Under the pieces are notes generated by a model. That model was not told the DNA's origin, did no database searches, and was given only the letters and a program-made list of their open reading frames with translations. From assembly GCA_016708725.1 (NCBI GenBank), contig JADJFE010000002.1:62001-126000 (forward strand): 64,000 nt of DNA, given 5' to 3'. Positions 27,650 through 37,493 of this stretch are shown one piece after another (the first letter of the stretch is position 1; each line of letters opens with the position of its first letter). The position numbers were made by a program, and so were the translations under genes. The DNA comes from Candidatus Aalborgicola bjergmarkensis. Lineage in GTDB: Bacteria; Pseudomonadota; Gammaproteobacteria; Burkholderiales; Burkholderiaceae_C.

Positions 27650-29131
27650 ATGCCTTTTCTTGATTGGGTCAATAAGGCCCAGGCGCAGCGCACCACTGCT
27701 GACGTTCCCTATCACTTGTTGCAATTCCAGTCTGCCCATGGCGACCCGCAATCGGAAAACCTGCTGATTCAGGGCGACAACCTGCTGGCGCTCAAAGCGC
27801 TGTTGCCGTTTTACCGTGGGCAGGTGAAATGCATTTATGCGGATCCTCCGTTCAATACTGAACAGGCATTCCCCGATTACGACGACAAGCTTGAGCATTC
27901 GCAGTGGTTGACGATGCTGTTTCCTGCTCTCCAGTTGCAGCGCGACTTGCTAGCGTCAGATGGGACTTTGTTCATACACATTGATGACAATGAACTGGGC
28001 TATCTGCTGGCAATTGCCGACGAGGTCATGAACCGAAAAAACCGTGTTGCAATCGTCACCTTCAAGCAAGGCGCAGCGACTGGTCACAAGTCCATCAATC
28101 CGGGCATGGTTAGTACCACCAACTTTATGGTGGTGTACGCAAAAAACAAAGCAAGCTGGAAACCCAATCGCCTGTTTACCGGACGAGAGCGAGACAAGCG
28201 CTACGGACAGTTCTTAATCAATCCCGACAGCCCTTGCGATCAATGGCAGATAACCACGCTTTCCGCAGCCTTTTGTGCCGCCAATGGGGGTAAAAAACTC
28301 AATGAGCTGAAGAAGGAATTGGGACCATTGGTGTTGGAAGAACAGCTTAATGAATTCGTGATTTCACATGCGGGCCAAGTGATTCAGCCAGTGCGACCTG
28401 ACTACGATGCGGTCAGTGAGGCTGCTCAAAAACTGATTGACAAATCCATAGCGGAACCGAACAGCATTCTGGTGTTAGAGCGAGATGGCTACTCGACTAT
28501 GTATTTCAGGGGCGGTCAACGCCTGATTTTCTACAGCGGAAAGCTGAAAGAAATCGACGGAGTTTTGGTGGCTGGCGAACCATTGACCACGCTTTGGGAT
28601 GACTTGCTTTCCAATAATCTGCACAAGGAAGGTGGTGTGGAGTTTCCAAAAAGCAAGAAGCCAGAAGCGCTGCTAAAACGAATTTTGGAATTGACGACAC
28701 GCCCTAATGACTTGGTGTTGGACGCGTATCTTGGTTCTGGCACGACCGCTGCAGTCGCCCACAAAATGAGGCGGCAATACATTGGTATTGAACGCGGTGA
28801 ACACGCTGTAACCAAATGCCTGCCGCGTCTGAATAGTGTTGTTTCAGGCGATCAAAACGGCGTCTCGCAGTCCATTGGCTGGGAGGGCGGTGGCGGATTC
28901 CGTTTTCACAAGCTGGGCGAACCAGTATTCGACGCCGATGGTGGTATCCACCCCGCCGTGCGATTCGCCGCACTAGCCGCCTACCTCTGGCATTTCGAGA
29001 CAGGCAAGCCTGCGCGGCAGACTTTCGATTCGCCAATGCTGGGCGACCATGAAGGCACCGCCTATGTACTGCTTTACAATGATTCGTCCAAACTTACCCT
29101 AAGTTTTTCCCCAACTTTTGGCCCCCTGTAA
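27650..29131 (+). pseudogene. mod: Type III DNA methyltransferase (Mod), C-terminally truncated
   Basis: N6-adenine methyltransferase of the beta class. The catalytic DPPFN motif at 65-69 comes first, and the AdoMet motif LDAYLGSGTT follows near residue 360. The N-terminal part is complete. The native sequence stops near residue 480 (VLLYNDSSK); the last residues come from an IS that begins at about 29098. No Res (restriction) gene is present. Both catalytic motifs survive, so a modification-only activity cannot be excluded. Confidence 0.75.
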
Positions 29132-30878
29132 CCACCCGCCGCCGAGGGGAAGTGCGTCAAATAATTTCTTCAACGACGAAAAACAAAATGTACCGAAATC
29201 GCTTAACGGTGCATTGGGAAACTTTGCGCTGATGGCAGGCAAATCGCTTACAGATATAGATTGGGCGGGGAGGTTCTGACCAAGATTCAGTATCCGGGAT
29301 GAGGACAAGGTGGCGTCGTCCAGGATTGTTCATAAGGTTTCCAAACTCCCTGGATTTGGCAATACATCTCGACGTTGTTTGCTCAACGAATCTACACATC
29401 CGATCACCTCTTTATGTTTCGCAACCGTGATATCAACAACATCTTGCGCATCCTGTTTCGTCAATGTTCCGCACAGTGCTGGTAGGTGAAAAGCGATTCG
29501 ATCAGCATCCTTCACTTGCCCCATTCCCAGTCGCTTGCCTACACCAAACAGTGATTCAAGGACATCGGTGCTGATGGGCAAACCCGTTTGATTCAACCCC
29601 AGCCTATTGGCAATTTCCAACTGTGACTTTGCCCAATCAGTAAAACCGATTCGTATCGAAGAGGATGCGGGCATGACCTCAATCAACTTCTGACATTGCG
29701 CGTAGGTTGCAAGGTTCAACCCCTCTTGTTTGAGGATTTTTTGACATGCCAGCATCGACTTTGCATCGCGAAGGAATCGTTTGATAAACGGCTCACACTC
29801 GGGCAATTGATCCAAGCTTGCTCTTAATTTCGCTAACATCGGTGCGTCTTCAGCCTGGTTTTGCGGCACATGTTTGAGCAGTTTGTCCGCCCATTCGACC
29901 AAACGGTGCAAGTTCATAAAGCGGGCTTTGGTCGAGACCTTCGGAGGTGCAAGGCATGCCAAGATCGTCTGTTTGAGTTTCTTGGACACTTGGCCGCAGG
30001 CTGTGATGAAGGTGTTAAACAACGGATCCTCTGCATATTCGTGCTTGAAAAGATTGGCAACCATATGGGAGAGATCGTCGATGCACTCAAGGGATGTCCC
30101 TTGTTCATTCAACAAGCGGATGGCCTTTTCAAGATCGGTTCCGCCGTCTTTGAGGAAAGCAGCGGAAAAATCCCACTTTGGCAAATACTTTGCGTAAAAA
30201 TTCGGCAATCGTTTCGCCATTCCAGGATTCCTCAACAGCGGTGGCGACACACTGAACATCCGCCAATCCTGGCGCATACTCATTTTGTTCATGGTGCCTG
30301 AGATTCAATGCCAGTACGCTGAGTATCTTCCCCGAGCCCAGTCCTATGCTGATATCAATAAGCCAAACCGTTTGCATTGCACCTCCAGCAGCGTTGCCAA
30401 GGGATTGGACGAACGTTTGCATTTTTGCGATGGATAGACGGGATACATAGTTGCTGACCGTTTGTGGACAAGGTGTCTTCAGCAGACCAAGGTAGGGGGC
30501 AAGCACGGCCAACACTCTTGCAATTGCACGGAATCCGATTCGTGCTGAGAGGAACAAGCACAAAACAAGGAAAACAACATCCACTTTGTTTTGGATGCAC
30601 GCTACTGCTTGCTTGCCTTGTTTCGCCAATTCAGCTTTGGCTGCCTTGGCCTCCCCTTTAAATTTATCTCGTTCTTTTTAGTCGCCGGATTTCTTTACGA
30701 ATCGCACGCACTTTGGTGGCACGATCAATCGCTTTTTTTCCAAACCTCTCGACTCTTGTGCAGCTTTGACTTTTCACTCATGATGATGTTCCAGTAACAA
30801 TACGAGAGATCATAAAACGAAGAACGACGTTTTCTTGTTCGGGCAAGTAGGGCCATTTCTTGGGGGAAAGAAATTGGT
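29098..30878 (-). mobile_element. Decayed insertion sequence, family not assigned
   Basis: About 1.78 kb. Imperfect terminal inverted repeats of about 30 bases: CCTAAGTTTTTCCCC at the left end, and CCCCCTTTC-like complement at 30850-30878, with GGCCC near both. It interrupts mod on its left. A single decayed transposase gene occupies most of it. Boundaries are approximate. Confidence 0.55.
29330..30781 (-). pseudogene. Transposase, multiply frameshifted
   Basis: Begins at an ATG at 30781 (MSEKSKLHKSREVW). It shifts frame at least twice before 30629, runs through 30129-30629 (VWLIDISIGLGSGK with a probable catalytic Asp) and shifts again into 29330-30292 (RIAFHLPALCG near the C-terminus). About 480 residues in total when joined. 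I do not recognise the IS family. It is inactive. Confidence 0.65.
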
Positions 30879-30927
30879 TATTTTGAAGCATTTTTGGACA
30901 GCCTACCCCAAATCCAGCCCGTCCAAG

Positions 30928-31782
30928 GCGCGCTGGCTCAAACCCTTGCTGGAAGGAAAAATACGCTCGGCCTTTGCCATGACCGAACCGCAAGTCGCCT
31001 CCAGCGATGCCACCAACATCGAAACCCGCATTGAGCGCCAGGGCGATAACTACGTCATCAACGGCCGCAAGTGGTGGATTTCCGGCGCGGGCGATCCGCG
31101 CTGCGCGGTCTACATCACCATGGGCAAGACCGATCCCAACGCACCACGCCACGTGCAGCAGAGCATGATCATTGTTCCGGCGGACGCGCCCGGACTGAAG
31201 GTGGTGCGCCCGCTCAATGTCTTTGGCTACGACGATGCGCCACACGGCCACATGGAACTGTCCTTTGAAAACGTGACGGTACCGGTCGGCAACATCCTGC
31301 TGGGTGAAGGCCGTGGCTTTGAGATTGCCCAGGGCCGCCTGGGGCCGGGACGCATCCACCACTGCATGCGCCTCATCGGTCTGGCCGAACGTGCGCTGGA
31401 ATTGATGTGTCAGCGTGCGGTTGCGCGCGTGGCCTTTGGCAAACCACTGGCCGCGCAGACGGTCACCAGGGAGCGCATCGCCGAGGCACGCTGCAAGATC
31501 GACATGGCGCGACTGCTCACGCTCAAGGCCGCCTGGATGATGGACATGGCAGGCAACAAGTTCGCCCAATCAGAAATCGCCATGATCAAGGTGGTGGCCC
31601 CCAGCATGGCGTGCGAAGTGATTGACTGGGCCATACAGCTCTACGGCGGCGCGGGCATGTGCGACGACTTTCCGCTGGCGTACAGCTACACCGCCGCCCG
31701 CACGCTACGCTTTGCCGATGGCCCGGACGAAGTACACCGCAACGCCATCGCCAAAATGGAACTGGGCAAATATATGCGCTGA
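30928..31782 (+). pseudogene. ACAD 3' fragment (copy 3)
   Basis: Matches ACAD codons from about 127 (KARWLKPLLEGK) to the stop; the N-terminal domain is missing. The open frame continues upstream from 30835 in unrelated sequence. Replacements against copy 1 include MIIV for MVII, NVTV for NVVV, and CQRAV for CRRAV; otherwise changes are nearly all synonymous. Followed by R1. Confidence 0.85.
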
Positions 31783-32157
31783 TGTCTGGCGGGGTGCCAG
31801 TCCCTGGGGCGATGCCCCAGGCTGGTATGGGGTTGCGCCGTTGGCGCGTAAGGCGCGTAGGTCCGGTATTGGAGGGCCAAAGGCCCGGCTTGATACCAGC
31901 CTGGGGCATCGCCCCAGGTATGCAGGTCACAAAATTCCCAAAGGGCTGAAAGCCCTCCCTATTTCATAGCGTATCATTTTTTGATAGCGCCCCCCGCTTG
32001 ATCCATAAGGAATACAGCCCGATTTGCCTTGATTTTCCCCCCTCAAAACAGCTCAAAGCGTCGCCAGCAGCCGCCACAAAGGGCAAAACTGGTCGTTTCC
32101 GGGCATTTTTGCATGGTAAATCGGGCTGTACGCCTTATGGGATATGCGGGGGCAGCT
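31783..32157. repeat. R1-R2 block, copy 3 (R2 in orientation II)
   Basis: R1 at 31783-31974 follows the stop at once. R2 (31985-32157) has its interior reversed compared with copies 1, 2 and 5 (GCTCAAAGCGTCGCCAGCAG instead of its complement). The left flank CATAGCGTATCATTTTTT is the same. Confidence 0.75.
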
Positions 32158-32362
32158 CTTATATCAGGAGCGAATCACACATCCATCCAGAAATCGACGC
32201 CGGTATGGTTTCCGGCGCTGTCGATCACAAAGCGCTGTTTTTCCGGGGCGCTGAGCCAGGCTTCGAGCAAGGCGGGCCAGTGGGCAATTTTTTGAGCTTG
32301 GGGCTTTGCCTGGCAATGCGGCAGGGTGTGTGGGGGGGTGGGCGATTGCAATGTTTTGGCTA
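32158..32362. repeat. R5 repeat: 3' end of an unknown minus-strand gene, copy 1
   Basis: About 205 bp, also at 33800-34003 and 38713-38916, always directly after R2 in orientation II. The minus strand reads ...PALLEAWLSAPEKQRFV...HTGVDFW.DV and then stop, a credible protein C-terminus of unknown family. It ends in GCAATGTTTTGG, after which each copy joins different sequence. Confidence 0.6.
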
Positions 32363-32425
32363 TGCATTTCGTTTATTTCGTTTAAAATGGTTTCCGACTG
32401 AACTACTCCTGATGAGGAGGCATCC

Positions 32426-32887
32426 ATGAACGCTCCTGCTATCCCCAAAACTCTGCCTTCCGAAGAAGACATCGCCCTCGCTCGGGAGTCGGGCCGTGCG
32501 TTGTCGTCCGTACTTCAGATCCGGGCCGAAACCCAGCAGATCGACTTTCGTGACGACAAGGGGACAGTACACGCCGTTCGTATCCCGACCTCGGCGCTTC
32601 ACGTGTTGCTGGACGTACTGACCGAGATTGGCCGGGGCAATGCGGTATCGGTCACCCCGATCCACGCGGAACTGACGACACAGGAGGCGGCGGACGTCCT
32701 CAACGTTTCGCGCCCCTTCCTTGTCCAGTTGCTGGAGAAGGGGGATATACCGTTCCACAAGATCGGCACGCATCGGCGCGTGCGCCACCAGGATGTGATT
32801 GCCTACAAGAAGCGCATTGATGCCGAACGCCGCAAGGTTCTGGATGAGCTTGCTGCGCAGGCCCAGGAACTTGGCATGGGGTACTGA
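32426..32887 (+). CDS. Excisionase-type HTH antitoxin of a PIN toxin pair
   Basis: 153 residues, with GAGGAGG before the ATG. C-terminal MerR/excisionase-like HTH: LTTQEAADVLNVSRPFLVQLLEKGDIPFHKIGTHRR. The N-terminal half resembles AbrB-linked antitoxins that pair with PIN-domain RNases. The PIN gene starts six bases downstream but is broken, leaving an orphan antitoxin. Confidence 0.72.
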   Translation: MNAPAIPKTLPSEEDIALARESGRALSSVLQIRAETQQIDFRDDKGTVHAVRIPTSALHVLLDVLTEIGRGNAVSVTPIHAELTTQEAADVLNVSRPFLVQLLEKGDIPFHKIGTHRRVRHQDVIAYKKRIDAERRKVLDELAAQAQELGMGY

Positions 32888-32892
32888 CCCGG

Positions 32893-32955
32893 ATGGGTTC
32901 GCACTTCACCGTCATCTATGACGCCTGCGTGCGCTATCCGGCTAAATCGGCATAG
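32893..32955 (+). pseudogene. PIN-domain toxin, only the 5' end remains
   Basis: MGSHFTVIYDACVRYPA is the typical N-terminus of the PIN toxin that partners such HTH antitoxins; D10 would be the first catalytic Asp. The homology ends after about 17 codons and a stop follows. A middle segment of a similar PIN gene is found at 43554-43700. Confidence 0.65.
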
Positions 32956-33627
32956 GGGGCAGTCATCGCTGACTGCACCCCTGCCACACCACCCGGCATG
33001 CGGGTCCGCACCGGGCGGTTCAAGAAGTTGAGGTTAGATGAATTCTGCAACAAGAAGCGAAAACTCCCGTTGCTTTGGCATCATTCCTGTGTCTTGGGTT
33101 TCATGACGCGGGCCGCAGGTTTCGTCGCTGGCAAGATCACGCTTGGTTTCACCTTGCGCTACGCTTACCCGCCCCACTTGCGTGGGCATCTGACGCATGA
33201 CCTTTAACATCGACATGTCCTTTAACACTCCTTCTCGTTTGGCCCTTCGCCTTCGGTCTTCTCCCACATCGGGTTTCGCCTCGGACTACTACGGCCTCTG
33301 CTGACTTCTCGCTCCAGCTTGCACTGTCACCCTTTCAGGCATGAGGCGAGATCTCCCCAGGTAAGGGTCCGCATTCCTTCATTGCACAACCGCCGGATTT
33401 ACGCCACACAGACTTTGGTCACAAGAGCTTTGCAGATTTTTGCCTGCTCGCCCTGCTGTGCGTCGCCTTCTATCCGGTTTTTGTCCATCGGCTCGCAATT
33501 TACGCTCCACGCTTCCTTCCCACACTCGGTCACCCTCATGCAGTTGCGCTTCACTTCGTTCGTCATGACCAACTTACGGCGGGACTTTCACCCGCAGGAA
33601 CACGCCCATGCTGGGCGCACAAAATAT
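32956..33627. other. Non-coding segment resembling group II intron flanks
   Basis: Begins with a stem GGGGGCAGTCA...TGACTGCACCCC and continues with CACCACCCGGCATGCGGGTC. From memory this resembles DNA next to group II intron maturase genes. Open frames on both strands (for example 32998-33207 and 33319-33894) look like the spurious ORFs often annotated in this kind of DNA. No reverse transcriptase is encoded here. Probably a mobile-element remnant. Confidence 0.35.
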
Positions 33628-34003
33628 AGCGGCCCCCGCTTGATCTATAAGGCGTACAGCCCGATTTGCCTTGAATTTTCCCACCCAAAACAGCTCAAAG
33701 CGTCGCCAGCAGCCGCCACAAAGGGCAAAACTGGTCGTTTCCGGGCATTTTTGCATGGCAAATCGGGCTGTACGCCTTATGGGATATGCGGGGGAAGCTC
33801 TTATATCAGGAGCAAATTACAAATCCACCCAGAAATCGACGCTGGTATGGTTTCCGGCGCTGTCGAACAAAGCGCTGTTTTTCCGGGGCGCTGAGCCAGG
33901 CTTCGAGCAAGGCGGGCCAGTGGGCAATTATTTGAGCTTGGGGCTTTGCCTGGCAATGCGGCAGGGTGTGTGGGGGCATGGGCGATTGCAATGTTTTGGC
34001 TAC
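33628..34003. repeat. R2 (orientation II) plus R5, second block
   Basis: R2 at 33628-33799 and R5 at 33800-34003, nearly identical to 31985-32362. No ACAD fragment or R1 precedes this block, so R2-R5 can exist apart from ACAD. Confidence 0.72.
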
Positions 34004-34631
34004 GTTGCTCTCCACCTTTGACGTGGACAACATCCCGGTTGAAGCTCTGTTGTGGCAAACCGGCTATCTGACCATTGCCGACTTCTGGCAGATTCCCGGA
34101 CGGCTCGATCTCACGCTCAAATACCCCAACCGCGAAGTGCAATCCAGCCTGAACGATTGCCTACTCCAAAGCCTCACCGGCAGCCCTTCTGCGCCCGGCC
34201 AACAGATCAGCCGTTTGTACCGCTTGCTGCAAACACGCGATTTTGCGGGGCTGCAAGCGCTGTTCCACGCTTTTTTCGCCACCATCCCGCACGACTGGTA
34301 CCGCAAAAACGCACTCTCCGGCTTTGAGGGCTACTACGCCAGTATCTTTTACAGCCACTTTGCCGCTTTGGGCCTGGACATCCAGCTTGAAGACACCACC
34401 AACCATGGCCGCATCGACATGGCGGTGCTGTTTGACGGCCATGTGTTCCTGTTCGAGTTCAAGGAGGTGGAACTGGTGCCCGAAGGCAAAGCCTTGCAGC
34501 AGATCAAGGATAGGGGCTATGCCGACAAATACCTTGGGCACGGCGAGCCGGTGCATCTGATTGGCGTGGAGTTCAGCAAGGACGCGCGCAATGTGGTCGG
34601 GTTTGAAGTGGAGACGCTCGCTAATTCATAG
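34004..34631 (+). pseudogene. C-terminal part of an AAA-ATPase/PD-(D/E)XK nuclease-like protein
   Basis: About 208 residues. LLSTFDVDNIPVEALLWQTGYLTI is the end of the AAA part. The C-terminal nuclease-like domain shows GRIDMAVLFDGHVFLFEFKEVE (PD-(D/E)XK core: D, then E-x-K) as in the PDDEXK_9/DUF1703 group. The ATPase domain is missing; upstream is R5. A frame from 33966 is open, so a truncated nuclease might still be made. A 120-base 3' remnant of the same gene lies at 38917-39036. Confidence 0.7.
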
Positions 34632-34716
34632 CTGCTCCCGCACGTTCTATAAGGGTTTCAGGCTCATTATTCTTGAAAGGCATGTCAGCCACTTGTCTGT
34701 TTGTGTTTATTCCTGA

Positions 34717-35133
34717 TTAGGCATCAAGTGGATTCACAATGGTAAGCTGGTTGTTGATCTGCTGGCCGTGCTGCATGTCTTCACTGTACAGAATGGAGCA
34801 TCCTGCATCGAGCGCAGCCGCGATGATCAGACTATCCCAATAGCTGAACGCACCCTTTTCACGCAATTGCGAAGCTAAAACATGTTGGCCCACATGCGAG
34901 TGGATGATTTCACATGTTGACGACCAACCGACTAAAAAACGTTGCAGCTCCACTTCGGAACGGCTCGATTTCTTTATCAGGTTGTGGCAAGTTTCGCGAA
35001 TAACCTGCGAGTTGATCATGGGGCGTTTTAGCTGAAAAATAAAATCAGCCGCACGTTGATGCCTGGTATCCGCCGGATTTCGCACCAGTGCGTACAGCCA
35101 TATGTTGGTATCCACGAACACATTAGCGCGCAT
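34717..35133 (-). CDS. vapC: VapC-type PIN-domain toxin
   Basis: 138 residues. PIN acidic residues: VDTNIWLYA (Asp8), E in VIRETCHN, and WDSLIIAAALDAGC (Asp) with YSEDMQHG. A type II toxin RNase. It overlaps its antitoxin gene by 11 bases and is complete. Confidence 0.82.
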   Translation of the reverse strand: MRANVFVDTNIWLYALVRNPADTRHQRAADFIFQLKRPMINSQVIRETCHNLIKKSSRSEVELQRFLVGWSSTCEIIHSHVGQHVLASQLREKGAFSYWDSLIIAAALDAGCSILYSEDMQHGQQINNQLTIVNPLDA

Positions 35134-35338
35134 TTGCTTCGTCCCTGCTCATCGGTTTGAAGCCGGGCACCACCACCGGATTGTTGATCCAGTACGCCAG
35201 CGATGATTGGGCGAGTGTGGCGGTATGTTCTGGCAGTGCCTGGTTGCGCTGCACCAAAAATTCGACAAAGTCAAAGACCTCCGCTTGCTTGTCCTCTGGT
35301 AAAACCTGCAAACGACTGATCAGTTCAGCGTAGCCCAT
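35123..35338 (-). CDS. vapB: Antitoxin partner of vapC (DUF2281-like)
   Basis: 71 residues from the ATG at 35338, preceded by AGGAG. The LPEDKQAEVFDFVEFLVQR helix is the DUF2281 pattern common in antitoxins. The C-terminal tail (PGFKPMSRDEANAR) likely binds the toxin. The pair reads toward the DGR-type gene at 35500. Confidence 0.75.
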   Translation of the reverse strand: MGYAELISRLQVLPEDKQAEVFDFVEFLVQRNQALPEHTATLAQSSLAYWINNPVVVPGFKPMSRDEANAR

Positions 35339-35494
35339 AGAAAACTCCTGGAAAAATATGGTTCCACAACGGTAATGGTAGATTGTAAAAATCCAAAAAA
35401 TACTTCGAGCCGCCAAAGGCGGCACCCCAGGAACAGCCCTCTCACATAACCCACCATCGCTGCATTTTCAAGGGGTAAAGGAGTCAAGGGGAGC

Positions 35495-35509
35495 GCTGCC
35501 TACGGCAGC
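35495..35509 (-). promoter_or_regulatory. Hairpin over the stop codon of DGR-type target A
   Basis: GCTGCC, a three-base loop and GGCAGC (6-bp perfect stem) cover the last codons and the TAG. DGR target genes typically carry a hairpin just 3' of the homing-initiation sequence. The paralogue has the equivalent structure at 39783-39800. Confidence 0.6.
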
Positions 35510-37176
35510 ATCCTGGCTAAACGGAAACCGATGAGGTAGAGCCGGAGCGTAGTGTCGTTCCTGCCGCAGAGGGCCGCGCGCGCGTCCGCTGGAATGTCGT
35601 CCCAGGAGCCGCCGCGCACAGCGCGCTGACCACAATCTCCTTCCCAGCAACTGTCCGTCCATTCCCAAACGTTACCACTCATGTCGTATAAACCAAATCC
35701 ATTGGCTTGCTTGGTGCGCACGCGGTGAGTGGTGCTGCCGCTGTTTCCGTCGTACCAGGCCACGGCGTCCACACTGTAACTGCCACAGTACTCGGTCTGT
35801 TGACCACCCAGGCAGGCGTATGCCCACTCCTGCTCGGCTGGTAACCGGTAGGTTTTGCCCGTTTTGGTGTTGAGCTTTTGAATGAAGACTTGTGCGTCGT
35901 CCCAGTTTACATTTTCCACCGGGCAATCGGTGCCGCATTGCTGGAAAGAGCTGGGGTTGTTGCCCATTACCGCCTGCCACTGCCCCTGGGTGACTTCGGC
36001 CTGGCCCATAGCCATGGTGGCTGCGCCACCACCACTACTAGGCAGCACCACCATATCGGGGCAGTCCGCACAGTCCTTGAATACACTGCCGGGGCGCATT
36101 TCAGCCTTTACGCTGGCAGCAGCAATGCTAGCACTAATAGATGCTTTGGTTTCAGGGGGCGATGTGGACTTCAGTGCATTCAGGGCGATCCTGGCTGCAG
36201 TGGCATAGCGTCCCCTGGGGAAGGCTTCCAGATACATTTCGTAGCCCGCTAGCGAGTTGGCCCGCTCAGCAACCGTCCAGGTTTCAGTTTCGGGGTCACG
36301 CGCCGATGGCGGGGATGGCGGGGATGGCGGGTTGATGCTGATATTGACCGGACCCTGGATAAGATAAAAGTCACCATCGAGCGAACCATAACGCCACGGC
36401 TCTTGCACGCCCTTGGTGGATTTCTTGACACCCTGTTGCACTTTGCGCAGCAGTTGTTCGATTTCAACACCCTGCGGCGCTTGCAGTTCGGCCAGCAGCG
36501 CCTGGGTGTAGGGACTGTGGTTGCTATTGCCATCGGAGGCGGTATTGCCGTGTTTGGTGGCAAAGGAGATGAGCGTGCCTGCCGTTTCCACAGGTGCTGC
36601 CATGCCACGCGGGCCGCCGCGTGTGAAACTGCGCGCCAGCGGGTTGTCACGGCAGGCATCCCAGAACACCAGCTTGACCTTGGCAGTGGCCATATCGTCA
36701 ATGATGTCGTCCATTTTGATCATTTCCCGCTTCAGGTCACGCTCATTTTGTGGCTTGGCATCTATGGGCACCAGGTAGTTGTAGCCGCCAACTTGCAAGC
36801 CATGCCCGGCGTAAAACACCAGCGCAGCATCGGCGCCTTCAGCAGCGCGAGCAAACCGTTTCATGGCCTGATCGATTTGGGATTTGCTCGCATCAAGGAC
36901 CAGTTCCGCTTTGAATCCGAGCCGTTCTTCAAGAATTGCGTGCATCGCCCGGGCGTCATTTTTCGGGTTGTCCAACGCGCCGCTTGGATAGTCGCTATTG
37001 CCAATGACCAAGGCAACCCGGCCAGAAGCCTTGCTTGCAAACGTGCTGGCATTGCGCTCGGCGGCAAGCGCGTTCGTCAACGGTGCGGCTGCAACGATGG
37101 CAATCAACAAAGAGGTGACTAGGCAAACGAGTTTGTGCAACATGGGCATGGTTGGCATATGGGCAGGGGCTGCCAT
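35500..37176 (-). CDS. Caspase (peptidase C14) fused to FGE-sulfatase domain, DGR-type variable protein A
   Basis: 558 residues. A signal peptide or membrane anchor (about 12-39) comes first; the start could also be Met7 or Met11. The caspase-like domain spans about 52-275, with catalytic His125 in FYAGHG and Cys175 in WDACRDNP. A Pro-rich linker built on a 9-base tandem repeat follows (283-291), then a short helical repeat and an FGE-sulfatase (C-type lectin fold) domain from 368 to 558, with GLYDMSGNVWEW. The last 40 residues (RGGSW...GFRLARMLP) match the layout of DGR variable regions. Role inferred: a diversified ligand-recognition domain controlling a protease, perhaps in defence or cell death. 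It follows vapBC downstream. Confidence 0.85.
   Translation of the reverse strand: MAAPAHMPTMPMLHKLVCLVTSLLIAIVAAAPLTNALAAERNASTFASKASGRVALVIGNSDYPSGALDNPKNDARAMHAILEERLGFKAELVLDASKSQIDQAMKRFARAAEGADAALVFYAGHGLQVGGYNYLVPIDAKPQNERDLKREMIKMDDIIDDMATAKVKLVFWDACRDNPLARSFTRGGPRGMAAPVETAGTLISFATKHGNTASDGNSNHSPYTQALLAELQAPQGVEIEQLLRKVQQGVKKSTKGVQEPWRYGSLDGDFYLIQGPVNISINPPSPPSPPSARDPETETWTVAERANSLAGYEMYLEAFPRGRYATAARIALNALKSTSPPETKASISASIAAASVKAEMRPGSVFKDCADCPDMVVLPSSGGGAATMAMGQAEVTQGQWQAVMGNNPSSFQQCGTDCPVENVNWDDAQVFIQKLNTKTGKTYRLPAEQEWAYACLGGQQTEYCGSYSVDAVAWYDGNSGSTTHRVRTKQANGFGLYDMSGNVWEWTDSCWEGDCGQRAVRGGSWDDIPADARAALCGRNDTTLRLYLIGFRLARMLP
35524..35601 (-). other. Putative DGR variable region A
   Basis: Codons 526-551. 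Compared with region B, 18 of 26 codons differ, 19 changes falling at first or second and 5 at third positions. Most altered codons are NNC (GAC, CTC, TGC, ATC, AAC), as produced when AAC codons of a template are mutated at adenines. The 30 bases before have one difference and the 24 after have none. Confidence 0.75.
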
Positions 37177-37339
37177 GTTAAAGGAAAAACACGGCGCAAC
37201 GCCAAAGGCAGCCTTTCCCCTGACCAGAGAGACGTTTTACATGCTAAATCTGGCTGTACCCCGCATGCATTATGCGGATACAGCTATTGTTTTCATGCTG
37301 ACTGTGAGCGCTACAGCGACGATTGGGCTGTTTCGGCAA

Positions 37340-37493
37340 TCAGGGCAGGAAATCGTGCAGGCATCGCCCCCAGCGCAAACCGTCTACCTGCGCAAAGTGG
37401 GCATCCAGACTCAACACTGCAGCCCCGTGCTCCATCGCGCTGGCCGCAATCCAGAGATCGTTACTGGGTATGGGCTGGCCCTTGCGGCGCAAG
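37340..37493 (-). pseudogene. 3' fragment of a vapC-like PIN toxin, copy 1
   Basis: The minus strand reads PIPSNDLWIAASAMEHGAAV followed by LSLDAHFAQVDGLRW and a stop, the C-terminus of VapC-type PIN proteins (NDLWIAA acidic residue, DAHF). The 5' side is fused directly to the ACAD fragment at 37494. The same fusion recurs at 41060-41213. 37177-37339 shows nothing recognisable. Confidence 0.7.

Noticed and set aside
33319..33894. The 191-codon frame as a gene
   Set aside because: It crosses from the intron-like segment straight through an R2 element, and its composition is not protein-like.
36998..37493. A 165-residue N-terminal extension of ACAD copy 4 as a real fusion protein
   Set aside because: The extension is antisense to the caspase gene start and a vapC fragment; it merely lacks stops.
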